A stretch of 52,969 bases of DNA, taken from Collinsella sp. AF20-14LB (GTDB lineage: Bacteria; Actinomycetota; Coriobacteriia; Coriobacteriales; Coriobacteriaceae). The notes under the pieces were generated by a model. It made no database searches. It was not told the DNA's origin and saw only the letters and a program-made list of their open reading frames with translations. Shown here piece by piece: positions 18,761 to 34,290 of this stretch (within the stretch, counting starts at the first letter, position 1; the number at the start of each line of letters is the position of its first letter). The stretch is from positions 1-52,969 of the forward strand of contig NZ_QRWD01000018.1 in the NCBI RefSeq assembly GCF_003459505.1. The letters run 5' to 3'. A program made the translations under genes and the position numbers.

Positions 18761-18824
18761 TGTTGACGTGTTTACATCGACCAAGAGAGGATAGCGCATT
18801 TCAGTCGTTGTTAACGTGTTAACA
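18761..18824. promoter_or_regulatory. pair of operator-like palindromes between fabH and birA
   Basis: TGTTAACGTGTTAACA (18809-18824) is an almost perfect palindrome and TGTTGACGTGTTTACA (18761-18776) is a degenerate copy; their centres are 48 bp apart. On the minus strand the first overlaps a possible -35 box (TTAACA) with TATCCT as -10. The second lies just before the fabH ribosome-binding site. No FapR- or FabT-like gene lies nearby, so the factor is unknown. Confidence 0.55.
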
Positions 18825-18916
18825 TTAAATTGTCCAAATGCGACAAAGGCTTCACATTGTGTCTCTCTCGACACCATTGCGTTATTCACTTATTCATTAA
18901 GGAGGTAGCAGCCGTT

Positions 18917-19693
18917 ATGGATGCCAAATTAACGATAGTCGACGTAACCGGATCGACCAACGATGACCTGCTCGAAGCAGGAAAACAGGGAGCGCCGCAC
19001 GGCACAGGACTTGCCGCCCGGGCTCAGACAGCAGGACGCGGCCGGCGCGGCCACAAGTGGGATTCAACCGCCGGCAACCTATTGCTTTCGATTGTCCTGC
19101 GTCCATGCGTTAATCCTGCGAAGTACTCTGGTCTTGCTGCCGTCAGCGGCCTAGCGGTGCTCGAGGCGCTCGAAAAACAGGGTCTTGCAAACGAGATTGG
19201 CCTCAAATGGCCCAACGACTTGGTCGCTCGAGGGCGCAAACTTGGCGGCATCTTAGTCGAGGCAGCACGCGATAACGAAGGCAAACCCTTCGCCGTCTGC
19301 GGCATTGGCGTCAATGTGAACTATGCGCCCCAAGAGGTGCCCGATGGCGGCCTGCCGGCAATCGGTCTCTCGGACCTTAACGAGAACGTTCCAGCTGTCG
19401 ACATGCTCCTCGATGAGGTCTATCACGCAGTTATAGACGCTATAGATGCCTGGGCAGAACGCCTCAACGCCATGGAAGAAAACACCGGACCGCTCGCGCC
19501 CGTCCACGGCGAATATGTCGCTCACCTCAATTGGATTGGAAAGCACGTTATCGCCCGCTCCCCTGCCGGTGACGAGCTGGCGCGAGGCATCTTTAAAACG
19601 GTCGATGGCTTTGGTCGTGCGTGCATCGAAACAGAAGACGGCTTGCGATCCTTCCATTTTGAGGAAGCGTCATTGCGCCCCTTGAGTGAGTAG
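18917..19693 (+). CDS. birA: biotin--[acetyl-CoA-carboxylase] ligase
   Basis: Activates biotin as biotinyl-AMP and attaches it to AccB. The 258 residues contain GSTNDDL (about 14-20), the adenylate loop TAGRGRRGHKW (about 46-56) and LKWPNDLVARGRKLGGIL. There is no N-terminal winged helix, so this is a group I ligase that is not expected to act as a repressor. An upstream in-frame ATG at 18830 was rejected; AAGGAGG precedes the ATG at 18917. It is divergent from the fab operon, which encodes its AccB substrate. Confidence 0.94.
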   Translation: MDAKLTIVDVTGSTNDDLLEAGKQGAPHGTGLAARAQTAGRGRRGHKWDSTAGNLLLSIVLRPCVNPAKYSGLAAVSGLAVLEALEKQGLANEIGLKWPNDLVARGRKLGGILVEAARDNEGKPFAVCGIGVNVNYAPQEVPDGGLPAIGLSDLNENVPAVDMLLDEVYHAVIDAIDAWAERLNAMEENTGPLAPVHGEYVAHLNWIGKHVIARSPAGDELARGIFKTVDGFGRACIETEDGLRSFHFEEASLRPLSE

Positions 19694-19753
19694 GTCGCCA
19701 CAGCCAGCCGCTCGGCAGCCTTACCCGGCGATCCAAACCCATCATGCAAAACA

Positions 19754-19790
19754 AAAGGGCCCCGCTACCGTAACGGCAGCGGGGCCCTTT
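19754..19790. terminator. bidirectional terminator between birA and rpsJ
   Basis: AAAGGGCCCCGCT pairs with AGCGGGGCCCTTT around TACCGTAACGGC. A-runs and T-runs flank both sides, so it can end the convergent birA and rpsJ transcripts. Confidence 0.85.
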
Positions 19791-19809
19791 AAGCTATGAG
19801 CGATATCGC

Positions 19810-20118
19810 TTAGAGCTTGATGTCGATGTCGACGCCAGCGGGGAGGTCGAGACGCATAAGCGAATCAACGGTGCCCGAGGTGGGGTCGAGGATGTCGATG
19901 AGGCGCTTGTGGGTGCGCATCTCGAACTGCTCACGGGAGTCCTTGTTCACGTGCGGCGAGCGGATAACCGTGTACAGGTTGCGCTCGGTGGGCAGGGGGA
20001 CAGGACCGGAAACGCGAGCACCGGTCTTCTGAGCGGTCTCGACGATGAGCTTCGCGGACTGATCGACGACCTCGTGATCATAGCCCTTGAGGCGAATGCG
20101 GATCTTCTGGGTAGCCAA
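19810..20118 (-). CDS. rpsJ: 30S ribosomal protein S10
   Basis: S10 acts in the small-subunit head and, as NusE, in antitermination. The 102 residues include [18 protein letters not shown] and the loop [19 protein letters not shown]. It usually leads the S10 operon before rplC. Here it is the last gene of the str operon after fusA, followed by a terminator. rplC begins 14 kb further on in the direction of transcription. Confidence 0.98.
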   Translation of the reverse strand: MATQKIRIRLKGYDHEVVDQSAKLIVETAQKTGARVSGPVPLPTERNLYTVIRSPHVNKDSREQFEMRTHKRLIDILDPTSGTVDSLMRLDLPAGVDIDIKL

Positions 20119-20178
20119 CTTAAACCTCCAAAGAGTGCGAGAGATGTTCTCGCGGATTACGTAACAGGGAGCTCGAAC

Positions 20179-22278
20179 TTAGGCGTTCTTGCTCATGACC
20201 TCGTCCACGATGGACTTGGGCGCGGGCTCATAAGAGTCGAACTGCATCGTGTAGGATGCACGGCCCTGGGTCTGGGAGCGAAGGTCGGTAGCGTAACCGA
20301 ACATCTCGCCCAGCGGCACCTTGGCACGGATGAGCTTGCTGTTCTTGCGATCCTCCATGCCCTCGATCTTGCCGCGGCGACCGGAGAGGTTGCCCATAAC
20401 GTCGCCCATGTACTGCTCGGGGGTCTCGACCTCGACAGCCATGATCGGCTCGAGCAGCTGCGGATCGGACTTCTTGAGAGCGTCCTTGATAGCCATGGAA
20501 CCGGCGATCTTGAAGGCGGCCTCGGAGGAGTCGACCTCGTGGTAAGAACCGTCGAACAGGGTGACCTTAACGTCGAGGACCGGGAAGCCGGCGATAACAC
20601 CGGTGTTCAGGGCCTCCTGGATGCCCTTGTCGATGGACGGGATGTACTCCTTGGGCACGACGCCGCCGACGATAGCGTTGACGAACTCGTAGCCGAAGCC
20701 CTCCTCCATCTTCTCGAGCTTGATGACGGCGTGGCCGTACTGACCGCGACCGCCGGACTGACGGACGAACTTGCCCTCAGCCTTCTCGACGTCGTGACCG
20801 GCGGTCTCGCGGTAGGCAACCTGGGGCTTACCGACGTTAGCGTCAACCTTGAACTCGCGGAGCAGACGGTCGACGATGATCTCGAGGTGCAGCTCGCCCA
20901 TGCCGGCGATGATGGTCTGGCCGGTCTCGTGGTTGGTGGACACCTGGAAGGTCGGGTCCTCCTCGGCGAGCTTGGTCAGAGCCAGGGACATCTTGTCCTG
21001 CTCGGCCTTGGTCTTGGGCTCGATGGCAACGTCAATAACGGGCTTAGCGAACTCAATCTTCTCGAGGACGATCTCCTTGCCCTCGGCGCACAGGGTGTCA
21101 CCGGTGGTGGAGTTCTTGAAGCCGACGCAAGCGACGATGTCGCCGGCGGCAGCGTCGTCACGGTCGATACGCTCGGCGGCGTTCATCTCGAGGATGCGGC
21201 CGAGGCGCTCGCGCTGACCGTTGGAAGCGTTGACAACGTAGGAGCCGGACTCGGCGCGGCCGGAGTAAACGCGGACGTAGGTGAGCTTACCGACGAACGG
21301 GTCGGTCATGATCTTGAAGACCAGGCCGGAGAAGGGCTCGTCGAAGGAAGGATGACGCTGAATCTCCTCGCCGGTGTCCGGATCGGTACCGGTGACGGCC
21401 TCGACGTCAAGCGGGCTGGGCAGGTAGTCGACGACAGCGTCGAGCAGCTCCTGAACGCCCTTGTTCTTGTAGGCGGAACCCACGAAGACGAGGTTGAGCT
21501 CGTTGGCCAGAACGCCCTTGCGCAGAGCAGCCTTGAGCTCCTCGACGGTGAAGTCCTCCTCCATGAGGATCTTCTCCATGAGCTCGTCGTCAAAGCTGGC
21601 AGCAGCGTCGAGGAGCTCCTCGCGCTTGGTGGCAGCGATGTCGGCAAACTCAGCCGGGATCTCGTCCATCGGCTCGGGGTAGGTCATACCCTTCTCGTCG
21701 GCCTTGAAGTCCCATGCAGTCATGGTGACCAGGTCGATGACGCCCCAGAAGTTGTCCTCGGCGCCCATCGGGACCTGAGCGGCCACGGCGTTGGCGTCGA
21801 GACGATCCTTCATGGTCTCGATAGCGTTGAAGAAGTCAGCGCCCACGCGGTCATACTTGTTGATGAAGGCGATACGGGGGACGTTGAAGGTGGAAGCCTG
21901 ACGCCAAACGGTCTCAGACTGGGGCTGAACGCCGGCAACGGCGTCGAAGACGGCGACAGCGCCATCGAGGACGCGCAGGCAGCGCTCGACCTCGGCGGTG
22001 AAGTCAACATGGCCCGGGGTATCGATGATCTGGATGCGGTAGTCGGTACCGTCCTTCTTCCAGAAGCACGTGGTAGCAGCGGAGGTAATGGTTACGCCGC
22101 GCTCCTGCTCCTGAACCATCCAGTCCATGGTGGCAGCGCCCTCATGGACCTCACCGATCTTGTGGGTCTTACCGGTGTAGTAAAGAATACGCTCGGTCGT
22201 GGTGGTCTTACCGGCATCGATGTGGGCCATGATGCCGATGTTACGGGTATCGGAAAGCTTGTACTTAGGCTTAGCCAT
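20179..22278 (-). CDS. fusA: translation elongation factor G
   Basis: GTPase that drives ribosomal translocation. The 699 residues are the full family length. G1 is [15 protein letters not shown] (about residues 18-32), G3 DTPGHVDF, G4 NKYD, and the C-terminal domains IV-V carry [11 protein letters not shown]. It lies 19 bp after rpsG and 60 bp before rpsJ. tuf, which commonly follows fusA, is absent here. Confidence 0.98.
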   Translation of the reverse strand: MAKPKYKLSDTRNIGIMAHIDAGKTTTTERILYYTGKTHKIGEVHEGAATMDWMVQEQERGVTITSAATTCFWKKDGTDYRIQIIDTPGHVDFTAEVERCLRVLDGAVAVFDAVAGVQPQSETVWRQASTFNVPRIAFINKYDRVGADFFNAIETMKDRLDANAVAAQVPMGAEDNFWGVIDLVTMTAWDFKADEKGMTYPEPMDEIPAEFADIAATKREELLDAAASFDDELMEKILMEEDFTVEELKAALRKGVLANELNLVFVGSAYKNKGVQELLDAVVDYLPSPLDVEAVTGTDPDTGEEIQRHPSFDEPFSGLVFKIMTDPFVGKLTYVRVYSGRAESGSYVVNASNGQRERLGRILEMNAAERIDRDDAAAGDIVACVGFKNSTTGDTLCAEGKEIVLEKIEFAKPVIDVAIEPKTKAEQDKMSLALTKLAEEDPTFQVSTNHETGQTIIAGMGELHLEIIVDRLLREFKVDANVGKPQVAYRETAGHDVEKAEGKFVRQSGGRGQYGHAVIKLEKMEEGFGYEFVNAIVGGVVPKEYIPSIDKGIQEALNTGVIAGFPVLDVKVTLFDGSYHEVDSSEAAFKIAGSMAIKDALKKSDPQLLEPIMAVEVETPEQYMGDVMGNLSGRRGKIEGMEDRKNSKLIRAKVPLGEMFGYATDLRSQTQGRASYTMQFDSYEPAPKSIVDEVMSKNA

Positions 22279-22297
22279 GTTAGTTCCTTACCTTAAC

Positions 22298-22771
22298 TTA
22301 CCAACGATAGTGAGAGAACGCGCGGTTGGCCTCGGCCATCTTGAAGACGTCCTCACGCTTCTTGACGGAAGCGCCCAGGCCGTTGGAAGCGTCGAGAATC
22401 TCGTTGGCGAGACGCTCGGCCATGGTCTTCTCCTTGCGAGCGCGGGAGAAGTTGACGATCCAGCGGATACCCAGAGCGGTGGAACGACGGGAGTTGACCT
22501 CCATCGGGACCTGATAGGTAGCGCCACCGACACGCTTGGGCTTAACCTCGAGCGTGGGCTTGACGTTGTCCATAGCCTTCTTGAAGGTAGCGAGAGCGTC
22601 GCCACCCTCGGACTTCTCGGCAACGATCTCGAAAGCGGTGTAAACGATGCGCTCAGCGGTGGCCTTCTTGCCGTCAAGAAGGACCTTGTTGATGAGCTGA
22701 GTCACCAGGCGGTTGTTGTAAACGGCGTCAGGCTGAACCTCACGACGATTAGCTGCTGCACGACGCGGCAT
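22298..22771 (-). CDS. rpsG: 30S ribosomal protein S7
   Basis: Primary binder of the 16S 3' domain. The 157 residues contain [20 protein letters not shown], the 16S-binding [12 protein letters not shown] beta-wing and [15 protein letters not shown]. It lies 74 bp after rpsL and 19 bp before fusA, the usual str-operon spacing. Confidence 0.98.
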   Translation of the reverse strand: MPRRAAANRREVQPDAVYNNRLVTQLINKVLLDGKKATAERIVYTAFEIVAEKSEGGDALATFKKAMDNVKPTLEVKPKRVGGATYQVPMEVNSRRSTALGIRWIVNFSRARKEKTMAERLANEILDASNGLGASVKKREDVFKMAEANRAFSHYRW

Positions 22772-22845
22772 GTGAAATCTCCTTAAGTGTCTACCGTGCG
22801 GCGCTCAAGGCGGCACACGGCGAAAGTATCAAAACGTTATCTGGC

Positions 22846-23223
22846 TTATTTGGCCTTGGGGCGCTTAGCGCCGTACTTGGAACGGGCCTGCATACGGTTC
22901 TGGACCGGAGCAGCGTCGTAGGCGCCACGGATGACGTGATAACGGACACCAGGGAGGTCACGGACACGACCGCCGCGGACGAGCACGATGGAGTGCTCCT
23001 GCAGGTTGTGGCCCTCACCCGGGATGTAAGCAGTAACTTCGATGCCGTTGACGAGGCGAACACGGGCAACCTTACGAAGAGCCGAGTTCGGCTTCTTGGG
23101 GCTCGTGGTGAAGACGCGGGTGCACACGCCGCGCTTCTGGGAGTTGTGCTGCAGAGCAGCGTTCTTGGACTTCTTGGGCACGGAACGACGGCCCTGGCGA
23201 ACCAGCTGGTTAATAGTAGGCAA
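22846..23223 (-). CDS. rpsL: 30S ribosomal protein S12 (Arg88 variant)
   Basis: S12 monitors decoding at the A site. The 125 residues start [13 protein letters not shown]. Both conserved loops are visible: [11 protein letters not shown], with Lys43 intact, and [13 protein letters not shown]. In the second loop residue 88 is Arg (codon CGT, minus strand 22960-22962), where E. coli and mycobacterial S12 have Lys. That Lys-to-Arg change is a known streptomycin-resistance substitution, so the wild-type protein may be intrinsically less sensitive. First gene of the rpsL-rpsG-fusA-rpsJ operon. Confidence 0.98.
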   Translation of the reverse strand: MPTINQLVRQGRRSVPKKSKNAALQHNSQKRGVCTRVFTTSPKKPNSALRKVARVRLVNGIEVTAYIPGEGHNLQEHSIVLVRGGRVRDLPGVRYHVIRGAYDAAPVQNRMQARSKYGAKRPKAK

Positions 23224-23343
23224 AGCGTACTCCTTCTCGAATGATTCCAGCTTTCTGTAAAGTGCAACGGCTTGAATCGAGGGGTCAGCATCCCCCTACG
23301 AAACACGCAGTTGGATAGGATACGTGCCGTTAGCCGTGCCGTC

Positions 23344-23372
23344 AACATACCACGCCGCCGGGCGTATCCCAA
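23344..23372 (-). promoter_or_regulatory. promoter of rpsL operon
   Basis: On the minus strand TTGGGA (23367-23372) and TATGTT (23344-23349) are separated by 17 bp. The spacer TACGCCCGGCGGCGTGG resembles those before rplC and rplB. The leader would be about 115 nt. Confidence 0.6.
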
Positions 23373-23428
23373 AATTGGCACATTTCCGCAAAGCCTACAC
23401 AAAAGGAATCCCCTCCTGTGCGCGGGTG

Positions 23429-23569
23429 CGGATTCCCGGGCCGGGCGGCACAGGGGTTAAGTTTGCTGCTCTACAGTCCTGCGCAAGACGGAAAGCACAT
23501 TAAGTGCTTTCCTTTGCGTGCGGAACTCGCGACAAACTTAAAACCTGGGCCGCCCGGTCCGGGAATCCG
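23429..23569. repeat. large hairpin element, copy 2 (upstream of rpsL promoter)
   Basis: Two 37-nt arms (23429-23465 and 23533-23569) pair at 33 positions plus a G-U pair. They enclose the same core as copy 1: CTACAGTCCTGC, GGAAAGCAC-ATTAA-GTGCTTTCC and GCGTGCGGAACTCGCG. Compared with copy 1 the inner stem differs by a compensating pair (GAG/CTC versus GAA/TTC). It lies 57 bp upstream of the rpsL -35 box and downstream of the anti-sigma gene terminator. Confidence 0.8.
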
Positions 23570-23593
23570 ACGTGCTCGTTGGGGCAACGTTAC

Positions 23594-23634
23594 CTGCCAA
23601 AACGGGACAGGTTTATTTTGGTCGGTTTTATCTG
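23594..23634. repeat. GGGACAGG-type repeat, copy 1
   Basis: A 41-nt block containing GGGACAGGTTTATTTTGGT. An inverted copy with about 37 of 41 matches lies at 25539-25579, so the pair brackets the ECF sigma/anti-sigma genes. Confidence 0.65.
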
Positions 23635-23694
23635 CGGAAACGTCGCGCTCCAGCGGTGATCCGCCCTTATCTGTCATAGGGAAATCGGCGGCGC

Positions 23695-23825
23695 TTTCGG
23701 AAGTATGCGGCAAATTCTGGACCTGCCGAGCACAACCGGGTTTTTCGATAATAAACCCGCAGGTAGAGCGCTTGAGCATTTGCGGTGTGGTCGAACCATC
23801 GAGATTTTGCCGCATACTTCCGAAA
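23695..23825. repeat. 131-nt structured inverted-repeat element
   Basis: Perfect 20-bp arms (23695-23714 and 23806-23825, ending in CGGAAGTATGCGGCAAA and its complement) enclose about 91 nt. Inside are the nested stems ACCTGC/GCAGGT and GGGTTT/AAACCC and a small TGGT/ACCA hairpin, a branched, cloverleaf-like fold. It has no coding frame of its own. Confidence 0.65.
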
Positions 23826-23865
23826 TTCAGGCGAATATCGCTCAAAATAACCGTCCATATAACGC

Positions 23866-23898
23866 AAAAAAGGCCGCTTCCCCTAGTGGGAAGCGGCC
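23866..23898 (-). terminator. terminator of the sigma/anti-sigma operon
   Basis: GGCCGCTTCCC-ACTAG-GGGAAGCGGCC followed by TTTTTT on the minus strand, directly after the anti-sigma stop codon. Confidence 0.85.
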
Positions 23899-23905
23899 TC
23901 AAGCC

Positions 23906-24982
23906 TTACGAATAGACGATGGTAAAGGGTTCTTCCGTTTGAGTCTCTCCTGTCGATGTGTACCTCGTGCCCTCGAGGGTTACCGAGACCACTTGGTCGA
24001 CATCAATCAACTTCGTTGGCACCCAAATGTTCTCTCCGCTATTGCGCGCATAAGAAAAATATAAGTTGAACACCCCTGCGTCGTCATCTTCGATAATCTG
24101 CTCCGATCCATCCTTGTAGCTGACGGTCAGCTTATTATCAACTGCTTCATAGCCCAAATCATCAATGTGCGTCTGGATGGAAAACGGGCTAATCTCAAGA
24201 GGCGAGTCACCGGAGCGGAGTTCCTTTGTATCGACGTACGCTCCAATATTGAACTCGGGTGTCGACGCCTCAAACTGCCTCGCACTCTCACCTTCGCCCT
24301 CGGTCCAGGAGATATTCCAGGTGACCGCATATTGAAAATCTCGCTCGCGATCCATAGCGGCAAAGTACATCGTGCCATTAATGACCGTGTCACTTGATGT
24401 GTCCTTATCAATTGTGCTGCGTGTGTCAGCCCATTCCTCGCCGAACTTCATGTCGGGCGTGCCGATGCCTTGTTCTTCTTCACCATAGAGAACAAGTTCG
24501 CCAGTCTCCGCTGCCGGCTTGTAGTAGTTAACACCATTTGGATTGGACAGCGAAAACGTCACAGCACCGCAGCCGTTTTGGTCGATAGCCATATCATGAA
24601 TGTCGAGTGTATAGCCGTTGCCCTCGACGGACAGATTGACCTTCTGTACTGAACCCTCCAAGCTTTGGGGCGCGATACCATCACCAAACTCTCTGGTGTA
24701 GGTATATTTAGTCCCCGACGAGCCACCTTGAGTCCAGGTAACGGACTCTCCGTTGCCATGGTTTCCCCAGGCAGAGGCAAAATAACTGGAATTGACGACG
24801 GCGTAGGCGACCCCTCCGGTCGCCAGCACTCCGGCAAGGCATCCGATCACGGCAACATACAGAGGCTTCGCGTGACCCTTTCGGCGAAGCGGCTCACCAG
24901 CAGCGGCATAAAGAACACGGTCGGCAAGATCGCTATCGGCTTGGACGGACTCGAAGGCCTGCTTGATTTGATTGGATTTCAC
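23906..24982 (-). CDS. predicted membrane-anchored anti-sigma factor
   Basis: Assigned from position and topology. About 40 N-terminal residues are cytoplasmic, then comes one hydrophobic segment (VAVIGCLAGVLATGGVAYAV, about residues 43-62). Roughly 290 extracytoplasmic residues follow, beta-rich and acidic. The start overlaps the 3' end of the ECF sigma gene by 50 bp, a classic coupled pair. The outer domain resembles the DUF4179-type sensors seen next to Firmicutes ECF sigma factors; that family name is tentative. It would hold the sigma factor inactive until an envelope signal. Confidence 0.7.
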   Translation of the reverse strand: MKSNQIKQAFESVQADSDLADRVLYAAAGEPLRRKGHAKPLYVAVIGCLAGVLATGGVAYAVVNSSYFASAWGNHGNGESVTWTQGGSSGTKYTYTREFGDGIAPQSLEGSVQKVNLSVEGNGYTLDIHDMAIDQNGCGAVTFSLSNPNGVNYYKPAAETGELVLYGEEEQGIGTPDMKFGEEWADTRSTIDKDTSSDTVINGTMYFAAMDRERDFQYAVTWNISWTEGEGESARQFEASTPEFNIGAYVDTKELRSGDSPLEISPFSIQTHIDDLGYEAVDNKLTVSYKDGSEQIIEDDDAGVFNLYFSYARNSGENIWVPTKLIDVDQVVSVTLEGTRYTSTGETQTEEPFTIVYS

Positions 24983-25451
24983 GGTCGCCCTCCTCTAGGA
25001 TGAATTTGAGCTTCGATCGACCGCGAGCTAAACGCGTTCGAACGGTAGCGGCTGGCACATGCAGTAACTCGGCAATCTCTGAGGTCGAAAAGCCCAGATA
25101 GTAATAGAGCACGATGGGAACACGGAATCGCTCCGGAAGTCGCATAACGTCTGACAAGACCGCCTTGGTCTCATCCTGCGCCGCCGAAAGCGAATCGGTC
25201 AGACTTTCAATATCCTCCACGCGTCTCCACGGCTTTCGAAAGAGAGATTTGCATTCATTGATCGTGACCCGGATAAGCCAGCGGCGAAGATGTTCCCAAC
25301 TTTCAAAGTGTCCATCGCTTTTAAGCAACTTAAGAAAGACATCTTGGGCAATATCGTCGGCATCGGCACGATCGCGCAGGTACGTCAATGCGATTCGAAA
25401 CACGACATCCCGGTGATCTTCGACCGCCTGTCTAAAAGTTTGTTCTTCCAT
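24933..25451 (-). CDS. ECF-type RNA polymerase sigma factor (SigW-like)
   Basis: ATG 25451 was chosen over a 75-codon upstream extension because GGGAGGTGA lies just before it and region 2 begins at once. The 172 residues show region 2 (VFRIALTYLRDRADADDIAQDVFLKLL) and region 4 (LPERFRVPIVLYYYLGFSTSEIAELLHVPAATVRTRLARGR-like helix-turn-helix), with the short linker typical of ECF factors. It sits between the rpoBC terminator and rpsL, with the anti-sigma gene overlapping its end. Target promoters are unknown. Confidence 0.9.
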   Translation of the reverse strand: MEEQTFRQAVEDHRDVVFRIALTYLRDRADADDIAQDVFLKLLKSDGHFESWEHLRRWLIRVTINECKSLFRKPWRRVEDIESLTDSLSAAQDETKAVLSDVMRLPERFRVPIVLYYYLGFSTSEIAELLHVPAATVRTRLARGRSKLKFILEEGDREIQSNQAGLRVRPSR

Positions 25452-25538
25452 AATCACCTCCCGGTGACGCTGATGGTTCTTGATGAGGTCCTCACCATAG
25501 ATACGCTTTGACCGAACGAAATGTTTCAAATCCAAGCA

Positions 25539-25579
25539 GACAAAACCTACCAAAATAAACCTGTCCCTTTTTGGCAAGG
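25539..25579. repeat. GGGACAGG-type repeat, inverted copy 2
   Basis: Reverse complement of the block at 23594-23634 with about four differences. It lies upstream of the ECF sigma gene and downstream of rpoC. Confidence 0.65.
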
Positions 25580-25617
25580 GATCAACGGAACGCAACAGGT
25601 TGAGCATACGCAAGCGA

Positions 25618-25717
25618 GCGGCCCCCAGAGCGTACAAGATGGCATGAAAAAGGCAGGGCATTGACCTTTTGGTCATGCCCTGCCTTTTGAATGACAGATT
25701 GTAGCTCTGGGGGCCGC
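25618..25717 (-). terminator. nested terminator structure after rpoC
   Basis: Inner hairpin AAGGCAGGGCAT/ATGCCCTGCCTT with flanking A- and T-runs (25646-25688) is a normal intrinsic terminator. It is enclosed by a perfect 14-bp outer stem, GCGGCCCCCAGAGC (25618-25631) with GCTCTGGGGGCCGC (25704-25717). It closes the rpoBC transcript. Confidence 0.8.
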
Positions 25718-25761
25718 GCAGCGACGGAGGTCGCCGCCGTTCGTTAGAACGGCGGAACTAA

Positions 25762-30237
<4,476 letters not shown>

Positions 30238-30243
30238 AGTCAA

Positions 30244-33735
<3,492 letters not shown>

Positions 33736-33808
33736 CAGGTTTTTCCTCCTTCACGGAAATGCTCGGTGGGTTGGCGAGGCATGACTTCGCCAGTTATCGC
33801 AACCTAAT

Positions 33809-33836
33809 AGTTTATCAGGTACCGACCGTTGGGCAA
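33809..33836 (-). promoter_or_regulatory. candidate promoter of rpoBC
   Basis: TTGCCC (33831-33836) and TAAACT (33809-33814) at 16 bp spacing on the minus strand, about 70 bp upstream of the rpoB start. Only moderate matches to consensus. It lacks the spacer motif found before rplC, rplB and rpsL. Confidence 0.35.
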
Positions 33837-33990
33837 GAAAAGCCTTGACGCGATTGAGTTTTTGGAGTAGCAAAGTTTTTCGACAGAAAATGTGCAGGTA
33901 GATGTATATGTATCGAACACCTGTTCATATATTTTCTGTGAACGAGACTGCTGATGCGCGCCGCTGCATGGCGGAATGGCGGCGAGGGTC

Positions 33991-34169
33991 GATCAGGCGG
34001 AAACTTCGTCCCGTTTTGAGGCCTCAAACTGGGTCGCAGTTTCCGGTTGAACCCTGTTTGGGAAAGCACATCCCATTCTGAGCCTAAATTCCGGGTCGCA
34101 GTTTCCGCTAGAGGCTCCAACCGGAAAGCGCATCCCAGAATTCGACGAAATTATGGGTCGCACTTTCCG
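33991..34169. repeat. 179-bp direct repeat, copy A
   Basis: Made of three consecutive hairpins built from the same unit, GGAAA..CGTCCC pairing with GGGTCGCA..TTTCC. A second copy of exactly the same length, about 94% identical by eye, lies at 36034-36212. The two flank the poly-C surface-protein gene. Confidence 0.85.
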
Positions 34170-34290
34170 ACAGGTTATGGCAAAGGGGCTGCCGCCTTGT
34201 TGCACCCGTTTGGCAATGTTGCGCAACAGATTCTTCGAATCCGGCATGAAGATACTGGATAGTTACTTATAGCCTAAAGAAAGGATTGCC

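Noticed and set aside
19909..22296. 795-codon plus-strand frame opposite fusA and rpsJ
   Set aside because: Antisense shadow of fusA with the same biased composition and no ribosome-binding site or motif.
30241..30243. TTG as the rpoC start codon
   Set aside because: Only 3 nt from AAGGAG; GTG two codons later has the normal 9-nt spacing.
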